A stretch of DNA of 64,000 nucleotides from Limonium bicolor (GCA_023374045.1 CM041779.1:294944167-295008166), one strand, 5' to 3'; positions 34,484-47,144 are shown, counted from the stretch's first letter. The notes: generated by a model from the sequence alone, not told the origin. Numbers and translations are program-made.

Positions 34484-36453
34484 TCACCTCTGGGGCTGTA
34501 AACCAGTGTGATCATCCTCGGGCTCCCATATTGGCTTCCATGCGTTGAACGCTTGTTCGATCATCGTAGGATCAAACTGCTCAGACAGATCCTCATACCA
34601 CAACCTACACAGAGCTGTTCCTCTGTTGTACGACTCATCGCATGTTTGGCGTTTGTGCTTCAAACTTTTGCTGTTGGTCATATCTGAGTGTTCGCCAGAA
34701 CATATGCACTTCTTCAACTGGTATATTTAAACCGGCTTGAATGTACTGATACATACGAAACGCGCACGGTAATCCCATTGTTGAAGTCAACACACAAACA
34801 TCTTCGTACGACGTTGTGTGATCAATATCGCAACAACCGTTTTCTCAGCTCCGTCTGGAGTATCCCAAGCATTTGAGGCTCACTTGATTGACCAGAAACA
34901 AAATGGGACTTGTTGGTCCTTCCTAAACCCTTCTGTCAATGGAAACTCGAAGTCTTGTTTAATGTGGAAATGTTGCCCTTCGATGAATCTATGTATGCTG
35001 TCGAAGCATGTGTCTAGAGATCCAGTGGATGTATGAAGCCAACACTTTAGAGCTGAGTGGGGCTCTCCGCCCTATAGATTGAAAGACAATTAGTTGCAGA
35101 TAAATGGGAAACATACCAATACAAACGACCGAACATGTTGACAATTGAAGTTAAGCTAACCTGTTGGTAGATGTGTTGCCGAAATGCATGAATCTCTTAA
35201 CCCATACCTCACAAAATTTCTCCGCTGACTTAGCCATGTCTTACTCAAGTACACAACGAAAGGATTGTTGGCGCCATAAGAGTGTACTAGTTCTCCGCAC
35301 AGTTCATCGTACTTCGCGATAGTTGAGGCGTAAACTATTCACTTCCACTGATCACTATTAATTCGGCTCTCTCACGGTGAACATGCAGTATCTTGATCGC
35401 ATTGGCAGCCACGTTCCTGCATATATGCCAACGACATAGAAGATGTGGTACAGAAGGATATACCACTGAAGTGCTTTCAAGCGCCTTTTCATTGTCACTG
35501 ACAACACATTTGGAGGATGGGTCAACACCTTCTTCTTCAGCTGATTAAGCATTCATGTATGCAGACTCGTCCTCTCTCACCGCAAGACAAAACGCTATAC
35601 AGAAGTTCTTGCCACACGACGTCACTTCGATGAACTCCACTAGAGGCATCTTGTACATGTTCGTCTTGTAAGTCTATCAATGAGCACTACATAAGGACAC
35701 ATCTTAACGAGCATCAGCGAAAAATGGTGCGCAAACAATATAGACCCAGCCTAGATGTATTCCCTGCAAAATGGACATTTAATTAGAACAACATTTAAAG
35801 TGATTAACATCCAATAAACCGCACTAAACAGATGTGCTAACACTTACTTGCATCTTTCTCTCGGACCACCACCGTAATTACGTTCATCTAGCAAGTGCAT
35901 GAAGGACACTACGATCTTCTTTTCTGAATTTCCCAACTAGGTTATGAATCGATGTCTTGTCTGCGGTACTTTCAGGGTTCTTGTCATGCAAATGGGCCCA
36001 CATCTGCCTAGCGCAACACTACTCCTGTACAAACTTTTCATGCTTGCCCTTTCGTCCACACTAAAGCGAGGCCAGACGAGTGAGATTGCGGGTTACTACT
36101 AACTCGTGGTTGTGCGTCGGACCATCACCAAGATAGACCAGCCCGTAACGTTCCCCACCCCTGATGCTTAGGCGTAACGGGCAGTTGCATTTCTTCGTGG
36201 CACGTCATGGCCTTTGACTAGATGATGACAATTATCCTGTGCTAACCCGTGGCCTATGCTTGTCGTACCTCTCACACGTTAGTATTACTTCACCGTCGTC
36301 TCTCTTATTCTATCAGATTAGATAAATATTATTATCCCTGTCTGGTGCGAAGCGCATAACTAATGCCTCCTCTTTATCGCCAAAGATTATGCTAGTATTA
36401 AACACATGACCTATGTCTACCTTCACGTCCTCGAATTCATCATCGTTCTCACC
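34484..36453 (-). CDS. MULE transposase with FAR1-like zinc region (frameshifted)
   Basis: Read on the minus strand. The exon starting at about 36453 encodes DEFEDVKVDIGHVFNTSIIF and then a FAR1/WRKY-GCM-like zinc region, ATKKCNCPLRLS...PTHNHELVV (about 36215-36110). The DDE transposase core appears as YKTNMYKMPLVEFIEVTSCGKNFCIAF (about 35670-35600) and SSKCVVSDNEKAL...LLCRWHICRNVAANA (about 35520-35400). The post-core region LHTSTGSLDTCFDSIHRFIEGQ lies at about 35040-34980. The protein would cut the element's inverted repeats. At least five frame breaks or stops are present. Confidence 0.7.
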
Positions 36454-36639
36454 CTAAGCAAAAAAATGTCGTTCATACACGAAGTGCTACTCGTAAACTC
36501 TAATACTACGTACTTTAGAGTAAATCACACATAAGGCATGCAAATAATCAACAAAGTATATCATCTAAAGTACTCGAAGACAACGCAACGGCGTAAACGG
36601 ATCGAAGACGGAGCAATAACGAGAACATACAGTGATTTG

Positions 36640-36790
36640 AAAAACGGGCACCGGCGCAGCGCCGACAAAGAAAGGCCGGCGCCGGCCCATAGGACCGGGT
36701 GCGCGCTAGCACGCGTAATATGGGGAGGGCGCGGGCGCGGGTAAAACACTGAGCGGCGTTGGCGCCGCTAATGAATGGGGCGCGCCGCGT
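36640..36790. other. CpG-dense GC-rich island in transposase first intron
   Basis: Runs such as GGCGCGGGCGCGG sit between the first coding exon (ends 36892 on the minus strand) and the next exon (from 36453). It mirrors the island at 28078-28315 inside the PMD gene, and like that one is bordered by GTCGTTTTTTGCT-type sequence. Confidence 0.6.
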
Positions 36791-36891
36791 CTGCTATTTC
36801 CCGAAGTCGTTTTTTGCTTTTTTTCATTCATTTTTTGTATAGATTCTAGCTATGTTTGTACATAAATTGCTAAAATCACAACAAAAAGTAC

Positions 36892-37041
36892 CTCAGAATG
36901 AGCCTCTCGTGAGTACTCCTCGCTGTTAACATCATCTGCATACTCGTCATGCATTTCTAGAACACCACCTTCAGCATTTCCTCCATCTTTTTTACTCTTC
37001 TTACCGAAGAGTTTTTTCTTCAAACTTCCGAAAGAAACCAT
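36892..37041 (-). CDS. First coding exon of the MULE transposase gene
   Basis: ATG at 37041 begins MVSFGSLKKKLFGKKSKKDG, a basic stretch suited to nuclear import, followed by an acidic DEYADDVNSEEY segment. A donor GT follows GAG at 36892 (minus), in phase with the acceptor near 36454 that opens GENDDEFEDVKV. CT-rich 5' UTR sequence (37042-37080) and the element end lie immediately upstream. Confidence 0.5.
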
Positions 37042-37136
37042 TTCCTCTCTTTCTCTCTAACTTATCTCTCTAACTTTAGGATTTCTAAATTTGAATATGA
37101 TTTCATATCATATTCACTTCCTTTAATATAATGAAA

Positions 37137-37390
37137 TTTTGGGGTCACCTTGTAATATATCACAAATTATGGTAATATAGTAATTTTTGAAAATTATTAA
37201 AGTAGGGACAAAATGGTCTTTTTCTGACCGCGAAGTGAAAACCCGACTTAACGTATTGACCCTCCAAATTATCCCAAAATAAACGATTATATTCATTTAT
37301 TTTACTAAAACCATATTCTATGGTATAAATTATAGCAATTTATGACATATCATAATCCGCTGAGCACCATTACAAAACACCTCTCACTCT
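37137..37390 (-). repeat. Right terminal region of the large MULE
   Basis: It is homologous to 13473-13760, indicating a repeated element end. It contains GCGAAGTGAAAAC, whose reverse complement matches the left end near 27770. The similarity between left and right ends is patchy. Confidence 0.45.
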
Positions 37391-37589
37391 GCGATGACAG
37401 GTTGGGACCAGATCTACAAGAGAAGATAACTCTCCCCAATAAACAAAAAGAAAACAGGAGTGGCCCTATTCTTTTGCAAGTGTTTCCAAACTGGTTTATG
37501 ATTTATCATCAGTGGTTTATCAGGCTCAGCTCATTCTTTTGTTGTATTATGGGTCAGATAACATTTACTCATAAAGCTTATTCAAAACA

Positions 37590-37720
37590 GCATTATCAGT
37601 TAGTTAATCAGCTGGTTTACGCATTACTAGTTGCATTATCAGTTAGTTAATCAGCTGGTTTACGTATTACCAGTTGCATTATCAGTTGGTTTACATATTA
37701 TCAGTTGGTTTATCAGTTCA
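37590..37720. repeat. Tandem repeat, 42-43 bp, three copies
   Basis: GCATTATCAGTTAGTTAATC or a shortened variant starts at 37590, 37633 and 37675, upstream of the transporter gene. No other gene is seen in 37430-38540, apart from simple promoter-like sequence. Confidence 0.8.
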
Positions 37721-38951
37721 AAACTCGAATACAAAAGAACAACTTATATAGGTTTTACACAATCATCGCTAATTTTGAAATCAGTCATCAGCCAATATCA
37801 GCTATCAGCTGGTTTATCTTTTTGCAAAGAATGGGGCCATAACAGTGATGGGAAGAGATAAATCACTAATAATAGCTCCATTATTGAAACCATTGATCTA
37901 AATTGCTATTGCTATGACCCCATTTATGAACATTGATCGATGCTCCGACAGTAGAAATTAATGCTTCTGATGCCGGACGTGGGCGGTGCGAGGGCATGGC
38001 AGCGCAGTTTATCTTCTTCCGAACCGGCCATCACCGTCCCGACCTACCGGTATAGCTCACTGACGCTATTTATAACATTTTCATTCACCACCTACAGTCT
38101 CTCTCATTTGTCTCTATTCGGGTCACTGTAACTCGTGCGGGTCCCGCAGACGATCGAGGAATTGGCTGCTAGTATTTTTTTTCCTTTTCTGAAATGTCGT
38201 TGCTCGAGTGGTTGAAATGAAAGTCGTCAGTAAGGGGATCTCGTGGCTAGGGTTCTCAACTACTTAGTTAGACATTTGATTTCATCACTAATCGTATCTC
38301 GCAGAGAACTCGTTCAGCTGAAAGTCAGATCCTTTCTTTTCTCTTTTAAAATTTTCGTCGTTGCCACTTTCCGGTGCGGCCCCCTTCTCCGATACAGGCG
38401 GAGCAGTCATCGTTTAGGATAACGCAAAAAAATGTCGCTAGCGAATAGAGATATACACTCCGGGAATGTTAAGGAGAATCTTTTTTTTTTTGGGTCTGAC
38501 TTAAATTAAAAAAGAATCTTAATTTTTTTTTAAACTCGAATCTTTAATTTTGGAAGATAAGACGAAAATGCAAAATAAAGAAAAAAAGGAATGCGTGACG
38601 CACACAATCTCTCCTTCTCTCTCCAAGTTCCTCTCATTATTTATTAATCCACCCAGCAAAAATCACTATTTCCCCGGAGACTGGAGTGGATTCTGCGCCT
38701 GTCTACCATTCCTTCCTCCCAACCCTCTCTTTCTCCCCGTTTAGAATTTCGGATTCGATCAAATTCCGTGCTTTTGGAGGGAAGGGAGGCTTGGTCAGTT
38801 CTTGTTTATTGTTATAGTACTTCTTTTCCTCTTCTCTTCCCTGTGCTTTACTCTTCCTCTGTTACTATCCTCATTTCGTAGGGGCAACAAGGAATTAAGG
38901 TGCCATCTGCGGAAAGAGTGTGTTAAAAAGCTTGGGAAGCAAATTCGTCTG

Positions 38952-41900
38952 ATGGGTATTTCGGAAAAGGAGGGTTATGGTGGTGGTACGAGAGTTACCA
39001 GTTGTTTGAGAAGCTTGGTAAGGAGGAAGCAGGTGGACTCCGAGCAAAAGAGTTCATCTCCTACTACACATCAATTGGCCAAAGCTTTATCCGTTCCCCA
39101 TTTGATTGCTATTGGTAATCATTCCTTCGCTCAATTTGATTTTATTTATCTTGAGAATTATCTACTTTTTTCTTTTCCTTGAGTTTCCCCTTCATTTTTC
39201 TGCAATTTTTCGCCGTTCTGATTTTTATTTGTGAATTGAGCTTAATTTCTGCCAATTCTGATTTTTAGATGAGGAAGACCATTCTGATTTTCTTGATTAT
39301 TAGTTGCGCACATATATTTTCGTTGAGTCTACTTGCGGAAATTACTCTGAGTTCAAGATTTTTTTCCTGATTGATGTACTGTACTTGATGATAATCGCGC
39401 TGATTGTGGGTTTGTTGGTGTTTTTTACAAAAAGTGGATCTCTTAGTTAGCCATGCATTTGAGTTGATAATCCGCTTCCAGCTAGTGTGCTTTCCTATCG
39501 CTTATTCTTGAAAGTATATAATTCCACATGCTAGGTGTGGGTTCAACCATTGGAGCTGGTGTTTACATTCTTGTCGGTACTGTAGCGAGGGAGCATACAG
39601 GGCCAGCTCTTACTTTCTCCTTTCTCATAGCTGGTATAGCAGCTGGCCTCTCTGCATTTTGCTATGCTGAGCTAGCAAGTCGATGTCCATCCGCTGGGAG
39701 TGCTTATCATTATTCATACATCTGTGTGGGAGAATGGTACATCTCTATCCTATCTACCAGGGGATGAATTCTGCTGAATCATTCTGCGAGTTTTTGGGAT
39801 TCACATACGTTCTATTGTACTTGTACAGTGTTGCTTTGGCTGATCGGTTGGGCTTTAATACTGGAATACACTATTGGTGGATCTGCAGTTGCCCGTGGAA
39901 TATCACCAAATCTGGTTGGTGCTTGATAATTGTTGATGTGATGCTTTCAGAGCTTATATTGACTAATGGAGAGCGCATCGGTACTCCTTGTTTGGTTGAA
40001 TTGTTGCTCAAGCTTAGATTCCTGGCTCATTTATTCTGATGTTGTCTTTTTATGAATCTCAGTCCGATTAGTCTAGTCTTGTTCTTGATGATTGTGTATG
40101 AGAGAATCTAATTTTTTGAAAGTCATAGCATCTACTATCCTATGTGATAGATACAGTTTGAAGCAATACTTCAGTGACTTTTCAGCTGGTGGATGCTGTA
40201 GAAAATCGTGGAAATGCTGGTTTCAGATCGAGAAATTCGGTTATGAAACACTTTAGTTATGGTGATCTAGGAGCATGACATTCAGTATGAACAAGAGTTT
40301 AGATATAAAATCTGCTGTATCTCTGTTCTCATTCAACTATGACAGTGCTCTTCATTACTCTAATGTTTTTTACTGGCTACTCTTTCATTTGCTGTGTGTG
40401 AGATCATTAAATCATCTATACCTTTTCTATTTCTGATGGTTCTCTTATCAAGCTATCTTTATGTCTGTTATACTCTTACAGGCGATGCTTTTTGGAGGTG
40501 AGAACAGCTTACCGTTTTTTCTTGCTCGTCATACTATTCCTGGTCTTGACATTGTGGTCGACCCTTGTGCTGCAATTCTTGTTTTTGTTGTCACCGGGCT
40601 GTTATGCTTTGGAATCAAGGAGGTACACGTGGTTTGATACATCTAATATTCTCACGGTTTGAGCTATCCTGGTGGATCTATCTGGTTAGAAGTTACCTCA
40701 GTTAATGATTGTGTTTATGTGAATTCCTAAACTGCAGAGCACACTAGCACAGGGGATTGTCACCTCTGCCAATGTGTGTGCTATGATTTTTGTCATTATC
40801 GCGGGAGGTTATATTGGCTTTAAAAGTGGATGGCCTGGATACAAACTTTCCACAGGGTAATGGAGATACATTCCGATTATCAACCCCTTAAATTGGTCTT
40901 TAAATATTGTTTTGACATTAATTTCTCATTCATTTTGCCACGATGCAGTTATTTCCCATTTGGAGTTGATGGGATGCTGGCTGGGTCTGCAATTGTCTTC
41001 TTTGCTTTCATTGGGTTTGATACAGTAGCAAGCACTGCTGAGGAGGTAATTGTGATCATTCCTGATATGTTATCTGTGCTAAATTTCGTTGGTGTTCTGA
41101 GGTTTACGATTTCCAGTTTCTCCGATCCTTTGTGTTTTTCTTTCTCATATATTGATGGCATTGTCCTACCTTATATATTGATTCATGTTAGCCGATCACA
41201 ATTATTTTGGGAATAAGGCTTTGATGTTGTTGTTGTCGTAGCTTCTCTGTTGGACAATAATGGGAAGTATATTCCTGGGAGAGTCACTATATGTTTAAAT
41301 TCACCTTTTCCATTATCTTAACTTGGCAGGTGAAAAATCCAAAAAGAGATCTGCCCCTTGGAATTGCCTCTGCTCTCTCCATCTGCTGTGCATTATATAT
41401 GTTGGTTTCTGTTGTCATTGTGGGTTTGGTGCCGTACTATTCATTGGATCCTGACACTCCGATATCTTCAGCATTTGCTTCCCATGGGATGCAGTGGGCA
41501 GCGTAAGTTGTTTCCAGTATTGTGTCACTTGTAATTGTCATGTTTGAACTTGACTCACTCTCCTGAGAGCTGTTTTTCCCCTCCTTATATAGGTATATTA
41601 TTACTGTTGGAGCTACAACAGCTCTCTGCTCTACTTTGATGGGTTCACTTCTTCCACAGGTACTTTGAGGGAGCTTTTTGTGATTTATTTGCATGGATGT
41701 ACTACTTCATTTATCCCTTTACGGCCTTCTTGAATATTTAATGTGACGTCACAATGGACTATACCACTCTTCAGTTATTGCAAGTAGATAGTAATTAGTA
41801 AGATGCGTCAGACTAGATGTACATTGCTTGAAATTTTTTTTCAATCTTTGGTGAATCATAGACTACTTTTATCAAAATAAAATACCTCTTTGAGAAAGAT

Positions 41901-44118
41901 TCCAAACCATAATATGAAAGCCAGAAAAAGGAATATCACATAGTGCACTGCCATGCCATCTGGGACGCAGCTCAGTGTGCTCTACAGCTCACGCAATCTT
42001 CTGTTGGCTACAGCATTTATTGCTGAATATGTATTCTTTTAGGCTTAAGTTCAGTACTGAAATGGAGCAGTGAAGATAATGATCAACATCTGCTTGTACC
42101 AAATACCATTGCAAACAAGTACTAGATTAGGTCAATCAAGTCAGTTCCTATTAACTTCAAAGTATATCCAGACAGTTCATAAATCTCCGCAGTGTGGTGA
42201 AGTTTAAAATTAAGGCTAAACTGTACGTGCACCATCTCATAAGCAGCAGAACAAATTCAGCGGTAAGTACCATTCACCACAACCATAGAGAGAAGTCTAT
42301 TCTCATCAGCTAAATTTGCTGTAGACGGAGATTTTATGATAATTTTAATATTAGGGATGATAAAGCTTACTGATATACTATCCGGTACCTGTACTGCTAA
42401 ACAAATGCTGAATCTGACTGATGATTCCTTCAGTTTGGAGAATTTGTATGGTTAAAGTTAATATGGTAAAACATAGTTTTTCATTTGAAGGCAGAAAATA
42501 ACGCCTGGGAGTTTTCTTTTCTCAATTGCACCTGATTTTCATCTGCAGCCAAGAATTCTGATGGCAATGGCCAGAGATGGATTGTTGCCACCCTTTTTCT
42601 CTGATGTAAATAAACGCTCCCAAGTCCCCGTGAAGGGCACAATAGTGACTGGAGTCACAGCTGCAGCTCTAGCGCTTTGTATGGATGTTTCCCAGTTGGC
42701 TGGCATGGTAAGTTGCTTATAGAGCCACGGATGTACCTTGATTTACCGGAATTACATGTCCTCTCTCTCTGCCCTTTCACATTTTGTTATCTATTTTGGA
42801 CTTCGTCCAGGGCTTCCACACTTGGATTCTAAACACTTTCTGTTCCTCGTTCAGGTTAGTGTTGGAACACTTCTAGCATTCACTATGGTGGCCATATCAG
42901 TGTTAGTACTCAGATATGTTCCGCCAGATGAGGTGCCAGTCCCGTCCTCTCTTCAGGACTCTATCGATGCAGTTTCATTGAGGTACTATGGTATTGTTGA
43001 AAGCTCCGCCACCATCTCTGAAGATGTTATGAAAGTTCCTTCAATTGACAAAGGAGCTGCACAGCTGAGGGTCCCTTTGGTGTTGAAGCAAGTGGCTGAA
43101 GGAAGTTGTAAGTGAACTCTTACCATGACATTGACTCGATATGATTTATTTCTGTTCAGTCATTCCATTTCTTACTGTTTTTGGGTTTTACTTTCAGATC
43201 CTTTGAGTGATGAAAAGAGGCGGATAATTGCTGGCTGGACCATAATGTTTACATGTATAGGAGTGCTGATCCTTGTATCTGCCGCTTCATTTTTGCAACT
43301 CCCTAGGTAAATCTAACTGGAGCTGCTGGTGTTTGTTTTTTTAGCTGTTTTCTTGTGGTTGTAAAGACACTAACTACAGTGTTTCCTCACACATTATTGG
43401 ATAAGCAAGCAGTAGTTTCTCTCTTAACACTTGTATCAGTGACTTCTGGAGGACCTAGTCGATTAGTTCTTTACCTTTTGACGATTGTTGAAATTTCTCT
43501 GATCTGTGTTTTTCAGTATACTAAGGTATGCCTTATGTGGCATTGGTGGAGCTCTTCTTTTATCGGGTTTAATTGTCCTGACTTGCATAGATCAAGATGA
43601 TGCGAGGCATCAGTTTGGTCACACAGGGGGTATGCTCTTTCTTTCCAAAAGTAAATATATATTACTTGTACACTTGGTGTACCGACACTAGGAGGATGGA
43701 TGCTGGAAAACAAACTCTGGCAAGAACAGCGGAATGTAAGATGTTAACATCTCTGGATGCTCTCAATGTTTGTTGTAGGATTTACCTGCCCGTTGGTTCC
43801 CCTACTCCCCATCACTTGCATCCTCATCAATGTCTACCTGTTGATAAATCTTGGGTAAGATTTCAGATACTCATTTGATGGTGATGAAAGTGCCAACTGC
43901 TAAATATGTTTGGTGAAATTGATTCCGTGACATTTATCTATCTATTTATCTATGTATGCAGAGGTGGGACTTGGATGCGTGTGTCTGTGTGGCTATTGAT
44001 AGGAGTAATGGTGTATGTATTCTATGGTCGAAGTCACAGCTCGTTAAGGGATGCAGTTTATGTGCCAACTGCACATGCTGAAGAGATATATAGAGGCTCT
44101 GAGAACAGCCTTGCGTAG
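38952..44118 (+). CDS. CAT2: Cationic amino acid transporter, CAT2-like (14 exons)
   Basis: An APC-superfamily transporter with about 14 membrane helices; the CAT2/CAT4 group is tonoplast-located and moves basic or neutral amino acids. Exons: 38952-39114, 39535-39736, 39829-39914, 40482-40622, 40738-40856, 40949-41045, 41330-41502, 41593-41659, 42549-42707, 42855-43107, 43198-43306, 43517-43629, 43779-43854, 43962-44118, all with GT-AG introns. Landmarks: N-terminal SLVRRKQVDSEQ, GAGVYILVGTVAREHTGPAL, RYVPPDEVPVPSSLQDS in a loop, and a CAT2-like C-terminus AHAEEIYRGSENSLA. Total exon length is 1915 nt, one over a multiple of three. The extra T in TTT at 39834-39836 breaks the motif AWLIGWALILEYTIGGSAVARG. 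Without it the product would be about 637 residues, close to the family norm. A CT-rich 5' UTR lies upstream. Confidence 0.9.
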
Positions 44119-44789
44119 CTGATATAATTTCCCACCCAAGAAGGGTCTTTGTGCTGTGGTACCTTTATTATTAGTTAATGGAATCCCCCAATGTTCATGT
44201 AAGATATGTTTGAACCCATTCCCATTTTTTTAAAGCAACAAACAGAGCTTAAAGTATCTGTTAATTTGTACAGCAGGATGTAATAGTAGTGGCTTACTTC
44301 AATTTGAAGTGGTTGATAGGGGGATCAGACACAAGCCCCACTTAAAAGATGTAAATATGTACCACATTTCTTCTACCAGGGGGTGGAGAGATATCATTAG
44401 GATCTTTAACCAAAGATTCTGGATTCAAAATTTATCCACTACTACTGTCACCGCTCAAAAAGAATGTAAGACATTTCTTTGAGTGTTTTGAGTTGCCACT
44501 CTAGTTCTCTATAAATACAGGGTAAAACAGTTGTCTGAATACAGATGTATTGATACAGTCCTGCTGATATGCTGCTGCTGACTCTCATAATAGCTAACGG
44601 TGGTTGTGTTGGACAACAAATTATTTTGCGTTGAATGGTTAGATTACTGCTGGTTCATGTACGCTGTAAGAAGTCAATTCCGTCACTGATTTGTTTGGAG
44701 ATTGAGCGTAGATGTTGTCCAGTGACAATAAGAAAAACAAAATAATTAGGGAAATTTCATAATAAGAGGTTTACTTGTTTTTTTTTTTT

Positions 44790-46335
44790 ACCTAATACCT
44801 GTAAACTATACTATCTACTACTCCCTCCTATTCTAAATATAAGTCGTTTTTTTCTTTAGCATTATGTTCAAATTATAAGTCGTTTTAAACTTTTTGTATC
44901 TATCTTTCTATTTTTACCCTTTCTACTTTTTTAATTATTATTGTCATTGCACTCTACTTTTTATCTTACCAATAAAGTATATTTACTTTTTTATTCTTCC
45001 AATACAAAAAGTAAGGGTATATTAGTCTTTTTAAACTCTTTCTTAAATATTGTGAAAAAGTCTAAAACGACTTATAATTAAAATAATAGGGAGTATAATA
45101 TACTTCTCAATTTTATTTTACTTTATAATGTGTGCAATGTTTTATTTGCGATATACCCCTGTATAGTGTGCCGCTATCTTTTCAACTATACCCCTGCGTG
45201 AGCATTTTTTTTAACGAGATACTTTTCTCACACACTATCTTTTCAACTATAACTACCCCTGCGTAGTATAATGAGCATTTTTTAACGAGATACTTTTCCA
45301 AAGTAACAATTATTCTTTTTATAATATAACGGTGCACAGCGTAGTGGTTAGTTTTGGCTTCTAAATACTGAAAATAACACATAGGTGTAGTGTCTCACAA
45401 ACAGTGGTTCAATAGTATGATTTCAGATTAGTGTCAAATTAGCTTTCAATTTTGGTGAAAATAAATACTTTCTATCATGTTTGACTTTGTAGAGAAAATC
45501 AGAAGGTCTCACCTCTTGTTCTAGATATTTAGTGTAGATTGCGCCTCTTAGATTGATGTCCAAGTTATTTATATTATCGAATTGCACTTGCTAATCTTAT
45601 TATGATCTTTTTCTTTATTAGAAGTTAACACTATGTAGGCATATGAATTCTCTCGATGCCTTCAACCTTGCAAGAGGTTGGGTCAGTGTTATATTGTTGG
45701 TTCTATTTGGTTCCATTGGTTATAATCTGATAGCCTTTTAAGAAATACTTAGATTATGACAAATAGATCATTACATATCTGAATATTGAACAAGCTGTGT
45801 TTGATAAGTATGGTTGTCTCTATTGATTTGTAAGTCAGACACTTGAACCTCTATTTATCTCTAAGAAGCCTTTATCTCAGTGTAGAATGGGATAATTGTC
45901 ACTCTTGTTGTTCTACTACTATCATGTTACATTAAAGATCTTCGCTTTGTATCTTCTTTTTTTTCACGTACATCAACCAAGTTGTCCAAGCTATAAAAAC
46001 CTATGATTTGAAATAAATAATGTGCCTAGAGGTGTGTTGGGTGCAGTTTTGAGGTTTTGTGCTAATTATAGTGGGTACACCGAGTAAATCGGGTTCCATC
46101 ATATTGGTCAGATTATGAGGTGAGTGGCATTACTTTTACGGTTGGAGGGATATATCGTGAAAAAAAATATTCATTACACTGCATAGGGGTATATCGTGAA
46201 AATGTAGCTGCTCATTGTGTAGGGGTATTTTGGGAAAAAAATTGTTACACTCACATGGGTATATTGTAGGATAAAATAGATAGAGAGGTATATTACAAAC
46301 TAAAATAAACCTAACGGTTATATTATAGTGATTTG
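44790..46335. mobile_element. Non-autonomous element with long repeat-rich inverted ends
   Basis: The left arm (about 45096-45330) and right arm (about 46110-46330) are inverted relatives. Each contains two or three units of TATACCCCTGCRTAGTGTAA-like sequence followed by TTTTTTTAACGAGATA or variant. The interior (45330-46110) has no coding similarity. Tandem subrepeats in long terminal inverted repeats resemble MULE derivatives, but no 9-bp duplication was confirmed. Confidence 0.45.
44821..45093. mobile_element. Stowaway-like MITE, 273 bp
   Basis: It begins CTCCCTCCTATTCTAAATA with AAGTCGTTTT just inside. It ends with the inverted AAAACGACTTATA...ATAGGGAG. TA dinucleotides flank it at 44819-44820 and 45094-45095. 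These are the hallmarks of Tc1/mariner-derived Stowaway MITEs. It sits within the left arm of a larger inverted-repeat element. Confidence 0.85.
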
Positions 46336-46344
46336 TGAAGTTTA

Positions 46345-46825
46345 CAAAAATTACATCCCCCACCCATGATGTTTGAGGAAATTACACACCCCACCCACGA
46401 GGTTTCAGACATTACTTTCCCCACCTATGTGGTTTCCTCTGTTTTACATCCAACAATTTTTCTAATTTTTGTTCAACTTAGGAGATGCTTAAATGTTTTC
46501 CAAAATTGATAAAACTTTACATGGACAATGCTAAAGTGTTATATTTTGATCTAATGTCAAATCCAAAGTTTTTTAAGCTCACATGTGATGTGTGGTAGCC
46601 AATGAAACATGTGACATGTGGACGTGTTTTCATTGGGTCCCACAAGTCACGTGAGTTTAATTTTTTTTGGATTTGGCACTGGACGAAAATATATCACTTA
46701 GCATAGTTCATGTAAAGTTTCTTTAATTTGGACAACATTTAAGCATCTTCTAAGTTGAACAAAAAATAGAAAAGTTACCGGATGGAAAAACCACATGTGT
46801 AGAGAAAGTAATTGTTAGGGCATCC
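46345..46825. mobile_element. Foldback-type MITE, about 480 bp
   Basis: The two halves are reverse complements. CACCTATGTGGTTTCC...CATCCAACAATTTTTCTA near 46420-46480 pairs with its complement near 46745-46815, and TTTACATGGACAATGCTAA pairs with sequence near 46700-46720. A central segment repeats ACATGTGAC motifs. No coding sequence is present. Confidence 0.65.
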
Positions 46826-47016
46826 ACAATGGTGTGGATTCCACTCATAGTGTTAAAAAAAAAAAAAATGATGAGATGGACGAGAAAAGATGTGAGAGGA
46901 GTTCTAAACTAAGACACTCTTTTTAGAGAACCTAGGTAAACAAGAGAGATTATGAGAGCATGTAATAAAATAATATTTATTAATAGGTGGAATCCACTTT
47001 TATTATTGTGGATTGA
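46818..47016. mobile_element. Small MITE with GGGCATCCACAATGG-type end
   Basis: The left end GGGCATCCACAATGGTGTGG and the right end region GGTGGAATCCAC...TTATTGTGGATT are inverted relatives. Such ends are common in plant MITEs. An A run at 46855-46868 is internal. It adjoins the foldback element and lies about 470 bp upstream of the RFC3 start codon. Confidence 0.5.
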
Positions 47017-47144
47017 AAATATTTTCCCTTTTGTAAAAAACAGGTAAACCTCCAAAGTTTCTAAAATATTTATCAGTGCAAACCAATAGCGGGTCCCAAA
47101 TATTTGATTAAACGTTTCAAAGTACTGCAGGTCTATATTTAGCA

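Larger units (their letters stand above)
27605..37390. mobile_element. Large MULE-like element carrying a PMD gene and an OTU-associated transposase
   Basis: The interval holds a PMD gene running inward from the left and a MULE-family transposase running inward from the right. Diverged inverted end motifs include GTTTTCACTTCGC at about 27765-27780, and its reverse complement GCGAAGTGAAAAC near 37230. Both genes appear to have a GC-rich island in the first intron. Exact termini and a 9-bp target duplication were not established. It could also be two adjacent MULEs, because a separate MuDR-N-like frame lies after the PMD gene. Confidence 0.55.
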
